A stretch of 64,000 nt of DNA from Vulcanimicrobiota bacterium (GTDB taxonomy: Bacteria > Vulcanimicrobiota > Vulcanimicrobiia > Vulcanimicrobiales > Vulcanimicrobiaceae). The stretch is taken from NCBI GenBank assembly GCA_013036095.1, contig JAAXCW010000007.1, forward strand, positions 62,001 to 126,000. The letters are read 5' to 3'. Within the stretch, counting starts at the first letter, position 1. The number at the start of each line of letters is the position of its first letter. Positions 44,645 to 52,999 of the stretch are shown here, piece after piece. The translations under genes were made by a program, and so were the position numbers. A model generated the notes under the pieces. That model searched no databases. It had not been told where the DNA came from and saw only the letters and a program-made list of their open reading frames with translations.

Positions 44645-46245
44645 GCGTTCCACGTATCTTGCACGAACGCCGCCGGTTTTAAGTTCTTCATGTCGCTGTT
44701 GACGGCTGTGTACTCGTTCTCCCAGTAGAAGAAAACGCTGGGCACGAGCTGGTGAATGCGCTCCTCTTCCTGCTGGTAGAGTTTTTTGCGTGTCGCGTGG
44801 TCGTATGTCAGCAAGGCTTGTGTCGACGTGCGGTCGACGACGGGATCGCTGAGGTGCGACGTATTTCCGCCGTGCGGCGGCACGTACACGCTGTTCCACA
44901 GTCCGGAGTTGTCCGGATCGGGCGCATTGATCGCAACCGTCCATGAGATGTCGTACTTGCCCGTGTAGAGCGGGCCGCTCGGCGCGAACAGCACGTTCAC
45001 CGGGTAGTTGCGGATCTGCAGGTTGATCCCGAATGGTTTGAGCTGGCTTTGCACTTGAACTTCGGCTTGGATGTTCTCCTGTTTGTTCGTTCCCGTTGAA
45101 ATGGTGAGTTGCAGCGTTTGCGCGCCCTTGTGCAGCCATCCGTCCGAGCCCATCGTCCAGCCGGCTCGCGCCAGGAGCGCTTTGGCGGCGTTCGGATCGT
45201 AGGGATAGCGCGGAATATTGGGCGCGGCCCATGAGAGCGGAAAAACGTCGCTTACCGCCAGTTGGTTATAGCCATGATAGGTCTTATCGTTGATTTGCTT
45301 CCAATCAACGCCCTCGGCAATCGCCAGGCGCACCCGCTGATCGGCGAGGATCGGGTTCTTCAGGTTGAATTCCATGTGACGCCAGTTGGCGATCAGCTTC
45401 TGAATGACGGTAACGCCCGGGAGCTGCGGGAGGCGCCCGATGTCGTTTTCGTTGACGCCGACCAGCACGTCGACGTCGTGCGTCTGCAATTCGTTAAAGA
45501 GCGTGCTGGTGTTGGGAATGACTCTCCAGACGATTTTCTTTAAATGCGGCGCGCCGCGATAGTAGTAGGGATTCGGAACGAAGACGAGCGATGAGCCGTG
45601 ATTCCATTGCTGCAGGATGAACGGCCCGCTCGAGATCGGTTTGCTATTGAACGGCGCACGGTTGATATCGGGCAAGCTCGCGAGAATGTGCGCCGGCAGC
45701 GGCGGATATGCGGCGCCGTCGATTGCGAACAACCCCAGGATCGTCGAGTTCGGCCGCTTGAGGTGAACCACGATCGTCGTGGCGTCCGGGGCATCGGCCG
45801 AGCCGATGTCGTCCCAGCCGAAGAGCGCCTTGACGTTATTGCGAGGATTGCGGACCGCCGAATAGGTGAACATCCAATCTTTTGACGTGAGCGGCGCGCC
45901 GTCCGACCAGCGCAGACCTTTGCGCAAGTGAAGCGTGATGGTTTTTCCGTCTTTGCTCAACCCGCCATTGGCGTAGCTGGGCACCTCGGTCGCCAAATCC
46001 GGAATGAAGTTTCCGTTGTCGTCGTACTTCAGAAGCGAAGCAAGGATCAGGCCGTCGACTTGATTGCTCGCATCGGTGTGCGCGAACATCGGATTCAAAC
46101 CGTCGGGTTCGTCAGAGTTTCCGACGCGAACTTCCCCCGGAATCGTCCACGGGTTGTGCCCGCCAACCTGCGTCGTTCCGGTTTTGGTGCACGCGCTCAA
46201 GGCAAGGGCGGTTGTGAGGAGTGCTGCGGCGAGTTTCACGTTCAT
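44626..46245 (-). CDS. ABC transporter peptide-binding lipoprotein (SBP family 5)
   Basis: This 539-residue extracytoplasmic solute-binding protein of the OppA/DppA class has a lipoprotein signal with lipobox LSAC (Cys about residue 19). Typical segments follow: EPDGLNPMFAHTDASNQV, the LRKGLRWSDGAPLTSKDWMFT signature, GPFILQQWN and WKQINDKTYHG. The permease and ATPase genes are absent from the window, so it must use a transporter encoded elsewhere. The start overlaps the DUF1611 stop (ATGA), linking it to the amino acid epimerase genes. Confidence 0.92.
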   Translation of the reverse strand: MNVKLAAALLTTALALSACTKTGTTQVGGHNPWTIPGEVRVGNSDEPDGLNPMFAHTDASNQVDGLILASLLKYDDNGNFIPDLATEVPSYANGGLSKDGKTITLHLRKGLRWSDGAPLTSKDWMFTYSAVRNPRNNVKALFGWDDIGSADAPDATTIVVHLKRPNSTILGLFAIDGAAYPPLPAHILASLPDINRAPFNSKPISSGPFILQQWNHGSSLVFVPNPYYYRGAPHLKKIVWRVIPNTSTLFNELQTHDVDVLVGVNENDIGRLPQLPGVTVIQKLIANWRHMEFNLKNPILADQRVRLAIAEGVDWKQINDKTYHGYNQLAVSDVFPLSWAAPNIPRYPYDPNAAKALLARAGWTMGSDGWLHKGAQTLQLTISTGTNKQENIQAEVQVQSQLKPFGINLQIRNYPVNVLFAPSGPLYTGKYDISWTVAINAPDPDNSGLWNSVYVPPHGGNTSHLSDPVVDRTSTQALLTYDHATRKKLYQQEEERIHQLVPSVFFYWENEYTAVNSDMKNLKPAAFVQDTWNAWDWQI

Positions 46246-47306
46246 GCGACTACCTTTGCGGAGAGCGGGTGGCGTTTAATGAGCGCCGGCGCGATGGCTT
46301 CCCACAGCCGCGCCGCACCGTTGCGGACGACGTCGTCTGCGGGGAGGGAAGTTTCTGCACTTGCCCGCGCAATTTCTTCTGCGGCCGCGCTTTCTTCTAA
46401 ACCGAACGTGTTGAGTGCGATGCCTACAACGCTAGCGGGCTTCACGGTTGCGCACAGATCCTCGTGCATCGCGATGAGTCGTGAATAGGGCAGCGTCGGC
46501 GTTCCGTACGTTTCCATGCTCGTTCGCTTGACGTCGACGACGAGCAGCAGCGCGTCGGGAGCGCAGCCGAAGAGTAGCGCGAGCGTTACGGGCGCGTAAG
46601 CAGGGTGGTTGATCGCGCCCTGACCTTCAACCAAGATGTATTCCGGATTTCGTCGAGCGGCTTCGATGACGAGGTGTTCGCTCGCGCCCGTCGCAAAGTC
46701 TGAGATCACACGATCGACCGAGATCCCCCAGCCCGCGATCATGATGCCGGTCTGTCCGGTGGGAACAAATTCTGCATTTGCTCCCACTTCGCGCGCGGCG
46801 CGCGCGAGCTCGAGCATGACCGTCATTTTCCCGACGGCGCAGTCGTGTCCGACCGCGAGCACAACCGGTGCCTTCACATCGTATGCCGATCCGCTAAAGA
46901 GCGGAACGTCCGGCGGTTTGCGTACGTCCCATATCCTAACACCGTGCCGACGGGCGGCAGCTGCGAATTGGGGATCGTCGCCGAGCATGTCATGCAGACC
47001 GCTGACGATCTCCAGGCCGGCTGCAATCGCGCTAAGAATTTCGGCTCGCCACTCCTCGGGGAGCTTTCCGCCCTTGGGAGCGGTGCCGATTAAGAGCGAC
47101 GTCGGTTTAAACTGCAGCGCATCGGCAACGCTTGCGACAAACGGCGCGGAGCTCTCGAGATAGGGCACGACGTCGCGCACCATGCGGCCGGCGCATGACG
47201 GGTCGACCACCGCGACAGTTTCGTCGTTCGAATAGCGGATGACGCCGTGCGCCGTTTTCGCATTCTCCGCGAATTGCGCGGGCGCGAGAATTGCGTATCT
47301 ACGCAA
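46242..47306 (-). CDS. DUF1611 protein, DgcN-like (D-glutamate N-acetyltransferase candidate)
   Basis: This 354-residue DUF1611 protein has a Rossmann-like N-domain and a P-loop-type domain (AVGHDCAVGKMTVMLELARAA, VEGQGAINHP, VVDVKRTSMETYG). Members paired with an enolase-superfamily epimerase have been described as DgcN, which N-acetylates D-glutamate, the epimerase (DgcA) then giving N-acetyl-L-glutamate. The same pair occurs here, with the epimerase just upstream (8-bp overlap). TTG 47306 is the start. The assignment of substrate is by analogy and context. Confidence 0.83.
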   Translation of the reverse strand: MRRYAILAPAQFAENAKTAHGVIRYSNDETVAVVDPSCAGRMVRDVVPYLESSAPFVASVADALQFKPTSLLIGTAPKGGKLPEEWRAEILSAIAAGLEIVSGLHDMLGDDPQFAAAARRHGVRIWDVRKPPDVPLFSGSAYDVKAPVVLAVGHDCAVGKMTVMLELARAAREVGANAEFVPTGQTGIMIAGWGISVDRVISDFATGASEHLVIEAARRNPEYILVEGQGAINHPAYAPVTLALLFGCAPDALLLVVDVKRTSMETYGTPTLPYSRLIAMHEDLCATVKPASVVGIALNTFGLEESAAAEEIARASAETSLPADDVVRNGAARLWEAIAPALIKRHPLSAKVVA

Positions 47307-48318
47307 CTGCCTTCTCGCGTACGCCTAACCCTGGACCGTCGGGGAGCACGATCTTTCCGCGGTCATACGTAATGCCGGCGAACGGATCGTCCTTAGTGAG
47401 AAACGGGCCGTCGATGTCGGCCCAGTCCGCCAGCGGTGAGAGTTGCGCGGCCGCGGTCGCCAAAATCTGACTCTCGACCATACAGCCGATCATGATCTTG
47501 AATTTCATCGCGCGCGCCGCGTGGATCATTTTGAGCGCGCCGCGGATGCCGCCGGTTTTCACGAGCTTGACGTTGATCCCGTCGACGCAGCCGATCAGCG
47601 CGGGCAGGTCCTCCGCGGTACGCGAATCTTCATCGGTAACAATGGGTATCGCGGTGTGCTCGCGCACGTAGCGCAGCTGCTCGGGACGACCGGCTGGAAT
47701 CGGCTGCTCGCAGAACTCGATATCGAAGCGCTCAAATTCGCGAAGAAACTCTACCGCTTCTTCCGCGCTCCAGCCTTCATTGGCATCGATGCGGATTGTG
47801 TCCGTATATTTGGAACGGATCGATTCAATGGTCTCAATTTGACTCGCACGCGAACCGGCGCCGAGTTTCACTTTCATAACCGGATGGCTGCCGAGCTCTG
47901 CGACTTTGCGCAGCGTCGTTTCCGGGTCGCCGATGCCGACCGTAAACGACGTCAGCGGAGTTTCGGCTGGATTCAGCCCGAGCAGACGATAGAGCGGTTT
48001 GCCGCAGTCCTTGCCGATGAGATCGTGCAGCGCGACGTCGAGTCCGCAGCGCGCGGCCGGCGGAATCTCTTCCGAAAGCAGGTCGTCGAGCAGGTACGGA
48101 TCCTCGCCGCGCGGCGCGTGCTCGGCAAAGTACGCCGCAACAGATTCGGCCGACTCGTTATAGCGAGCGATCGGCGCGGTTTCACCCAGTCCTTCGAGGC
48201 CGTTCCACGACAGGCGAAACAAGACGGTGCGCGCCGATTGCGCGCTGCCGCGTGCGATCGTAAACGGATGAACCAGCGGGAGTTCCAGGATCGAGGTGGA
48301 GAGGAGGAGTGCGGACAT
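47299..48318 (-). CDS. dipeptide / N-acyl amino acid epimerase, enolase superfamily (DgcA/YcjG-like)
   Basis: This 339-residue member of the muconate-lactonizing subgroup has the KxK acid/base motif (VMKVKLGAG), metal ligands in IRIDANEG, CEQPI and VTDEDS, and the second Lys in NVKLVKTGG. This set is shared by L-Ala-D/L-Glu epimerases (murein peptide recycling) and by DgcA (N-acetyl-D-glutamate racemase). The following DUF1611 gene favours the latter, the downstream peptide-binding protein and peptidase the former. ATG 48318 gives a normal-length protein. Confidence 0.88.
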   Translation of the reverse strand: MSALLLSTSILELPLVHPFTIARGSAQSARTVLFRLSWNGLEGLGETAPIARYNESAESVAAYFAEHAPRGEDPYLLDDLLSEEIPPAARCGLDVALHDLIGKDCGKPLYRLLGLNPAETPLTSFTVGIGDPETTLRKVAELGSHPVMKVKLGAGSRASQIETIESIRSKYTDTIRIDANEGWSAEEAVEFLREFERFDIEFCEQPIPAGRPEQLRYVREHTAIPIVTDEDSRTAEDLPALIGCVDGINVKLVKTGGIRGALKMIHAARAMKFKIMIGCMVESQILATAAAQLSPLADWADIDGPFLTKDDPFAGITYDRGKIVLPDGPGLGVREKAVA

Positions 48319-48354
48319 GGCGCACTGCTTCCTTCTCGCAGGCTTTGCCAGCCC

Positions 48355-48522
48355 CTAGAGGCCTAAGTCTTCCTCGTCCTCTTCGTCTTCGCCGTCGTCT
48401 TCTTGCTCGTCGTCCTCTTCAGGATCGGTGACGGAATCGTTTGCCGAATCCGCGGTGCCGCGGTCGATCAGCGGATCGCCGTCGGCGGTTTTTTCAAGGC
48501 CGTCGTTTTTTGTTTCGTTCAT
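48355..48522 (-). CDS. 55-residue highly acidic small protein, unknown
   Basis: This short frame starts at ATG 48522 with a good Shine-Dalgarno (GAGG, 6 nt upstream) and stops at TAG 48357-48355. The N-terminal half is mixed polar (MNETKNDGLEKTADGDP). The second half (about residues 33-52) is nearly all Asp and Glu. No family is recognised. It lies 36 bp upstream of the epimerase gene and downstream of the zinc-peptidase-like gene in the same direction. A charge-mimic, metal-binding or chaperone-like role is possible but not shown. Confidence 0.62.
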   Translation of the reverse strand: MNETKNDGLEKTADGDPLIDRGTADSANDSVTDPEEDDEQEDDGEDEEDEEDLGL

Positions 48523-48555
48523 TTGGAACCTCGAGGTGACTGTGCCCGCTCGGGG

Positions 48556-48999
48556 CTACCGCGAAACCGGCGTGCGAACGCGGTACAAACTTCCCCGATG
48601 ATCGAAGCGGACGCCCTCGCCGAGCGAACGCGCGGCATGACGTTCGCAACCGCGAATGACGCGAGCTTCTTCGGCGTTGTCGTAACCCGCGCGCACGCGG
48701 GCGCTCAGCTCGGCTTCCCGGCGCGGCGATTCAACGGCATGCGCGATTTCGTGCGCGAGGCCGAGCGCGGGCGACTGCTTTCCACCGCGCGTGGTGCGCA
48801 GTGCACTGTACGGGTCCCACGCGATCGTATCCGTTGCCGGATCGAAGTGATCGTCGCCGCGGCGATCGATGGTGAGATGAAAGGTTCGCGCGGATGACTC
48901 CAAGCGATCGAAGAGACGGCGGGCGGCGCTGTCTCGGATCACATAGGCCCTGGCGAGCTGGAAATCAGAGCGCGCCCGGGCCGGGACGACGATTGCCAT
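48556..48999 (-). CDS. small zinc-metallopeptidase-like protein (M91/effector-like HExxH)
   Basis: This 147-residue protein contains ALGLAHEIAHAVE, an HExxH zinc motif (H83-E84-H87), preceded by DTIAWDPYS and followed by NAEEARVIRGCERHAARSLGE, where an acidic residue could be the third ligand. This layout resembles the compact M91-type peptidases (NleD-like) and small toxin-like metallopeptidases. No signal peptide is seen. The N-terminus (about 40 residues) is basic. It is the first of the minus-strand series that leads to the acidic protein and the epimerase. Its substrate is unknown. Confidence 0.65.
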   Translation of the reverse strand: MAIVVPARARSDFQLARAYVIRDSAARRLFDRLESSARTFHLTIDRRGDDHFDPATDTIAWDPYSALRTTRGGKQSPALGLAHEIAHAVESPRREAELSARVRAGYDNAEEARVIRGCERHAARSLGEGVRFDHRGSLYRVRTPVSR

Positions 49000-49040
49000 G
49001 CCGTTCGTTCACGCGCTTGGATGCTTTTCGCAAGGACCTG

Positions 49041-49049
49041 TGGTAGAGT
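49041..49049 (+). promoter_or_regulatory. extended -10 promoter candidate for the 6S RNA
   Basis: TGG-TAGAGT at 49041-49049 matches the extended -10 form TGnTAnnnT. No good -35 box is seen at 16-18 nt. Transcription would begin near 49056, which coincides with the first base pair of the long terminal stem of the structured RNA. Confidence 0.45.
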
Positions 49050-49247
49050 GAAGGCCGTCGACTGCGCATGGCGCGCAACGTATTGCAGGTGCTGGACCCA
49101 GAAAAGTACCTAGGGAGCATCAGCTCCGGATACGACGGCGTAGTGGCCGAAATGGCTGCCGCACCGGCGCCCGGGCCGCACCCACCTGCGAGAAAGCAGG
49201 TTCACACCTTATACGACAGACGCCATATGCGGTCGACTGCTTCTTTT
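49050..49247 (+). ncRNA. ssrS: candidate 6S RNA (SsrS)
   Basis: This structured stretch of about 190 nt has 6S architecture. The ends form a 17-bp terminal stem: 49057-49073 pairs with 49221-49237 by 13 Watson-Crick and several G-U pairs, with one mismatch. A large central bubble follows. The apical arm is closed by GGTGC (49088-49092) with GCACC (49178-49182), then GG/CC and CCC/GGG separated by single bulges, with inner hairpins GGAGC-ATCA-GCTCC and AGTGGCC-GAAA-TGGCTGC. In the 3' bubble strand ACCTGC/GCAGGT forms a hairpin (49184-49189/49196-49201); the same ACCTGC could pair with 49085-49090. TTCTTTT follows. The last 46 bases are antisense to the convergent gene's end. Confidence 0.68.
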
Positions 49248-49912
49248 AACGGCTGCACGTGCGCGTCGCCTTGCGCCGCATCGAGCGTCACGAATCCGCG
49301 GTAATCGCGCAACAGCTCGCATAAGCGCTCAGCCGCGCTTTCGCCGGCGCGCATATCGTGCCAGACCAAAACGGTCTTGGGCAAGAGCTCGCGCGGATCG
49401 CTTCCTTCTTCCAGCGTTTCGAATTCGGGGCCGTAGCGCAGCCACGCCGAATCGGTTTCTTTAATAACGCGCTTCATGTCGTGCGCACCCGCGGCAAACG
49501 AATGCGGCTGGTTTCGCAGCGCGATCGTAACGTTGTGGCGCTTGGCCAGCGACGCGGCGTCGCCCAGGCGTTCCAGCACGGGGTCCCACGCTGCCGCGGT
49601 CGCGGGGGGAAGCGGCGCCGCCAAGAGCGGCGATCCGAGCGCGAGCGCCATCTCCAGCGCTTGCTCGATATGCGCGGGATCAGCCGTGAAAAAGCCGTCG
49701 TGGCGCAGCGCGGCCACGGTCAATCCCAGGTCGGCGGACATCTTTTTGACTTGGGCGAGGTAGTCCGTATCGGTGCGCGGAAAATGCCGCACGTCAAAAA
49801 CGACGCCGTCGGCTGCGAGCTCCCGCGCGCATGCATCGATCCATTCGAGTTGGGTGAGATCACCGCTGCGCAACTGTTCGTCGAAAGCCGTGCTCGAGCA
49901 AGCCAGCTTCAT
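49202..49912 (-). CDS. xylose isomerase-like TIM-barrel protein
   Basis: This 236-residue protein resembles the AP-endonuclease family 2/sugar-isomerase TIM barrels. It starts MKLACSSTAFDEQL and contains DVRHFPRTD, GSPLLAAPLP, HNVTIALRNQPHSF and YRGFVTLDAAQGDAH. The metal-binding Glu, Asp and His set of classic isomerases is only partly recognisable, so activity is uncertain. The 3' end overlaps the candidate 6S RNA on the other strand. rpiB is divergent, 40 bp away. Confidence 0.78.
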   Translation of the reverse strand: MKLACSSTAFDEQLRSGDLTQLEWIDACARELAADGVVFDVRHFPRTDTDYLAQVKKMSADLGLTVAALRHDGFFTADPAHIEQALEMALALGSPLLAAPLPPATAAAWDPVLERLGDAASLAKRHNVTIALRNQPHSFAAGAHDMKRVIKETDSAWLRYGPEFETLEEGSDPRELLPKTVLVWHDMRAGESAAERLCELLRDYRGFVTLDAAQGDAHVQPLKEAVDRIWRLSYKV

Positions 49913-49952
49913 AGGCGCGCTCGTTTCGACCGCATATTGGAAGGTACCCCTT

Positions 49953-50477
49953 GTGAATATCGCCGTTGCAGCCGATCATGCCGGTTTCGAATATAAGGAT
50001 CGCATCGCGCTCGCGTTGCGGGACGCCGGTCACACCGTTCTCGATTTCGGAACGAGCGACGACACGCCGGTCGATTATCCGCAGTACGGTTACGCCGTCG
50101 GCGAAGCGGTTGCGTCCGGACAAGCCGAGCGCGGAATACTGGTCTGCGGCTCGAGCATCGGGATATCGATGGCCGCTAACAAAGTGCCGGGGATACGATG
50201 CGCCGCCGTTTTCGAGCCGCTGGCGACCGAACTCGCGCGCCGCCATAACGACGCCAACGTGCTGGCGCTTTCGGAGCGCCTCACCGGCTGGGAGATGATC
50301 GAGCGCTGTGTCCTGATATTTTTGACGACGATGTTCGATGGCGGACGCCACGCATACCGCGTCGAGCAGCTCTTCGAGTACGGCGACGCTCAGCGTAAGC
50401 GCACGCTCAAAGCTGTGGAAGCCGGAAAAGTCACCGGCGCGCAAACGCCTCGTGAATTGCTGGGGGCGAAAACATGA
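49953..50477 (+). CDS. rpiB: ribose-5-phosphate isomerase B
   Basis: This 174-residue RpiB/LacAB-type isomerase begins NIAVAADHAGFEYKDRIA, has VDYPQYGYAVGEAV, the active-site Cys in ILVCGSSIGISMAANK, and HNDANVLALSERL. It interconverts ribose 5-phosphate and ribulose 5-phosphate. A C-terminal extension of about 25 residues beyond the core (AQRKRTLKAVEAGK) is present. GTG 49953 fits the family N-terminus. It is the first gene of the long plus-strand block through murA, a position it also takes near glyA-upp in Firmicutes. Confidence 0.94.
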   Translation: MNIAVAADHAGFEYKDRIALALRDAGHTVLDFGTSDDTPVDYPQYGYAVGEAVASGQAERGILVCGSSIGISMAANKVPGIRCAAVFEPLATELARRHNDANVLALSERLTGWEMIERCVLIFLTTMFDGGRHAYRVEQLFEYGDAQRKRTLKAVEAGKVTGAQTPRELLGAKT

Positions 50478-50659
50478 CGCGCTCGCGCACCGGCTTGTGG
50501 ATCATCTTCGCGGTAGCCGTGATCATCTGCGCCTGGGACGTTTACGCCGCAGTGCGCGGCCAAGGCAATAATTTTGTGGCATGGGCGCTCGGAGCCATGA
50601 TGGCGGCATTTGCGATTTGGGTTTTGAGCAAGCTGATGCGCGGAGACGGATCGCTTTGA
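50474..50659 (+). CDS. small two-helix membrane protein, unknown
   Basis: This 61-residue frame is joined to rpiB by ATGA and to glyA by TTGA overlaps, which strongly supports translation. Two hydrophobic helices (about residues 8-26 and 34-52) are followed by a short tail KLMRGDGSL. No family is recognised. Confidence 0.72.
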   Translation: MTRSRTGLWIIFAVAVIICAWDVYAAVRGQGNNFVAWALGAMMAAFAIWVLSKLMRGDGSL

Positions 50660-51903
50660 TCGCCAGCTCGGGCAGCCTCATCGAAGCGCAGGATCCGGAA
50701 CTCTTTGCGGCTATCGCGGGCGAAGAACGCCGGCAGCGCCAAAACCTCGAACTGATCGCGTCGGAGAACTATTCGAGCAAGGCCGTGCGCGAAGCGATGG
50801 GCTCGGTCATGACCGACAAGTACGCGGAAGGCTATCCGGGAAAGCGCTATTACGGCGGCTGCGAGTTCGTCGACGTCGCCGAGAATCTCGCGATCGACCG
50901 CTTGAAGAAACTCTTCGGGGCCGAGCACGCCAACGTGCAAGCTCACGCCGGCGCGCAAGCCAACATGGCCGTCTTTATGGCGGTGCTCAAGCCGGGCGAT
51001 CCGGTGCTCGGTATGTCGCTAGCGCACGGCGGGCATTTAACCCACGGCACCAAAGTGAGTTTCAGCGGCAAACTTTACAACGCGTTCGCGTACGGCGTCC
51101 GCAAAGACAGCGAGCTGATCGATTTCGACGAAGTGCGCAGACTCGCGCGCGAGCACAAGCCAAAACTCATCATCGCCGGCGCCAGCGCCTATCCGCGCAC
51201 GATGGAGTACGCGCAGTTCCGGGAGATTGCCGACGAAGCAGGCGCGCCGTTGATGGTTGACATGGCGCACATCGCGGGTTTGGTTGCCGCCGGCTTGCAT
51301 CCATCCCCCGTACCCGTCGCGGATTTCGTCACCTCGACCACGCACAAGACGCTCCGCGGTCCGCGCGGCGGATTGATCCTCTGCAAAGAACAGTGGGCGC
51401 AGCCGCTCGATAAATCGGTCTTTCCCGGCATTCAAGGCGGACCGTTCATGCACATGATCGCCGCGAAGGCGGTCGCTTTCGGTGAAGCGCTCAAACCCGA
51501 ATTCACGACCTATCAGCAAAACGTCGTGCGCAACGCGCGCGCGATGGCCGACGAATTCGCGCGCAATGGCCTGCGCTTGGTGGGCGGCGGAACCGACACG
51601 CACCTGATGCTCGTCGACGTTTCGGTCCGCGGGCTGACCGGAAAAGCCGCCGAGGAATATCTCGACGCGGTCGGCATCACCGTCAACAAGAACGCGATTC
51701 CCTACGATCAGCAGAAGCCGTTCGTCGCGAGCGGCATCCGCATCGGCACTCCGGCCATCACGACGCGCGGATTCGGCGAATCCGAATGCCGCGAAGTCGC
51801 CAGCATCATCTGCGAAGGACTTGACGATATTGGCGCCCGCGCGAAACTCGACGCATTGCGCGGTCGCGTGCGCGAACTCACGAGCCGTTTCGACGTTCCG
51901 TAG
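50656..51903 (+). CDS. glyA: serine hydroxymethyltransferase
   Basis: GlyA (415 residues) interconverts serine and glycine with transfer of a one-carbon unit to tetrahydrofolate. The family start [14 protein letters not shown], the [15 protein letters not shown] segment, the [11 protein letters not shown] pocket, VDMAHIAGL and the PLP lysine in [14 protein letters not shown] are all present. TTG 50656 overlaps the preceding stop and follows GGAGA. upp starts 4 bp after its stop. Confidence 0.97.
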   Translation: MIASSGSLIEAQDPELFAAIAGEERRQRQNLELIASENYSSKAVREAMGSVMTDKYAEGYPGKRYYGGCEFVDVAENLAIDRLKKLFGAEHANVQAHAGAQANMAVFMAVLKPGDPVLGMSLAHGGHLTHGTKVSFSGKLYNAFAYGVRKDSELIDFDEVRRLAREHKPKLIIAGASAYPRTMEYAQFREIADEAGAPLMVDMAHIAGLVAAGLHPSPVPVADFVTSTTHKTLRGPRGGLILCKEQWAQPLDKSVFPGIQGGPFMHMIAAKAVAFGEALKPEFTTYQQNVVRNARAMADEFARNGLRLVGGGTDTHLMLVDVSVRGLTGKAAEEYLDAVGITVNKNAIPYDQQKPFVASGIRIGTPAITTRGFGESECREVASIICEGLDDIGARAKLDALRGRVRELTSRFDVP

Positions 51904-51906
51904 TAT

Positions 51907-52578
51907 ATGACCGGCGCGCCAGCTTCTTTGCTCGTCGTCGACCATCCGGCGGTTGCCGATCGCCTTGCGCGGCTGCGCGATCGCGAAACGCCGACACCGG
52001 TTTTCCGCAAACTGATGGAAGAGCTCGGTGCGTTTCTCGCTTATGAGGCGACGCGCGGCTTGCCGCTACGCGACGAACGCGTAAAAACGCCCCTCACGGA
52101 AATGACGGCAAAGCGCATTGCTACCCGTCCGGTCGTCGCGCCGATCCTCCGCGCCGGGTTGGGGTTGCTTCCCGGATTTCTCGACGTGATCGACGACGCC
52201 GTCGTTGCGCACCTCGGATTCTATCGCGATCCCGACTCGCTTCAGCCGGTCGCCTACTACGCGAACGTTCCCGACGACTTGGCCGAGCGCAGCGTCTTTC
52301 TGCTGGACCCGATGCTCGCAACGGGCAATTCGGGTGCGGCGGCACTAGAGGCGCTCGAATCGCGCGGAGCGTGCGACATGACGTTCATCAGTTTGATCGC
52401 CGCGCCGGAAGGCGTCAAGACGATCCAAGCGGCGCATCCTAGCGTGCGCATAGTCACGGCGGCGCTCGACGAGCGGTTGAACGAGCATGCGTACATCGTC
52501 CCCGGCCTGGGTGACGCCGGCGACCGCATGTTCGGCAGCACGAGTTCCGTCCCCATCTCCCACCGGTCCCGAAAATAA
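51907..52578 (+). CDS. upp: uracil phosphoribosyltransferase
   Basis: This 223-residue enzyme makes UMP from uracil and PRPP. It contains the PILRAGLGLLPGF loop, GFYRDPDSLQPV and the PRPP-binding LLDPMLATGNSGAAALEAL. The C-terminal VPGLGDAGDRMFGS is the uracil-binding segment. The extra dozen C-terminal residues are basic and unconserved. Order glyA-upp is that of Firmicutes. Confidence 0.96.
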   Translation: MTGAPASLLVVDHPAVADRLARLRDRETPTPVFRKLMEELGAFLAYEATRGLPLRDERVKTPLTEMTAKRIATRPVVAPILRAGLGLLPGFLDVIDDAVVAHLGFYRDPDSLQPVAYYANVPDDLAERSVFLLDPMLATGNSGAAALEALESRGACDMTFISLIAAPEGVKTIQAAHPSVRIVTAALDERLNEHAYIVPGLGDAGDRMFGSTSSVPISHRSRK

Positions 52579-52579
52579 C

Positions 52580-52999
52580 GTGCGTCCCGGGTGGGATGAG
52601 TACTTCATGCAGATCGCTCAAACCGTCGCGACGCGGGCGACGTGTCCCCGCGCCTCGGTCGGCTGCGTCCTCGTGCGCGATCATCGCATCCTCACGACCG
52701 GCTACAACGGCTCGCCGCCCGGCGTGGCGCACTGCACCGATGCGGGCTGCACCGTCGTGAACGAACACTGCCAGCGCGCTACGCACGCCGAAGCGAACGC
52801 CGTAGTGCAGGGTGCACTGCACGGCGTGACGCTCTCGAAATCCACGGCGTATTGCACCCATCAGCCGTGCGTCAACTGCACCAAACTCTTCATCAGCGCC
52901 GGCGTGCGCCGGCTGGTCTATCAGACGCCTTACGCGGATCCGGTAGCGGAAGCGCTGCTGCGCGAGGCCGAAGTCGTAATCGAGCAGGCGCGGCCGTGA
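52580..52999 (+). CDS. dCMP/cytidine deaminase family protein (ComEB-like)
   Basis: This 139-residue zinc deaminase starts RPGWDEYFMQIAQTVATRATCPR, then VGCVLVRDHRILTTGYNG. The catalytic HAEANA and zinc cysteines in THQPCVNCTKLF follow. These features match dCMP deaminases, which provide dUMP for thymidylate synthesis; the AHC-x-GC loop also agrees. GTG 52580 follows the upp stop by one base, and the stop overlaps the next gene (GTGA). Confidence 0.92.
   Translation: MRPGWDEYFMQIAQTVATRATCPRASVGCVLVRDHRILTTGYNGSPPGVAHCTDAGCTVVNEHCQRATHAEANAVVQGALHGVTLSKSTAYCTHQPCVNCTKLFISAGVRRLVYQTPYADPVAEALLREAEVVIEQARP

Noticed and set aside
49050..49247. Signal recognition particle RNA, RNase P RNA or tmRNA
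   Set aside because: The conserved SRP GGAAG/AGCA core, RNase P P4 motifs and a tRNA-like CCA end are all missing; length and layout fit 6S better.
49068..49304. Short plus-strand coding frame in the 6S candidate region
   Set aside because: No ribosome binding site or family similarity; the stretch shows strong RNA secondary structure instead.
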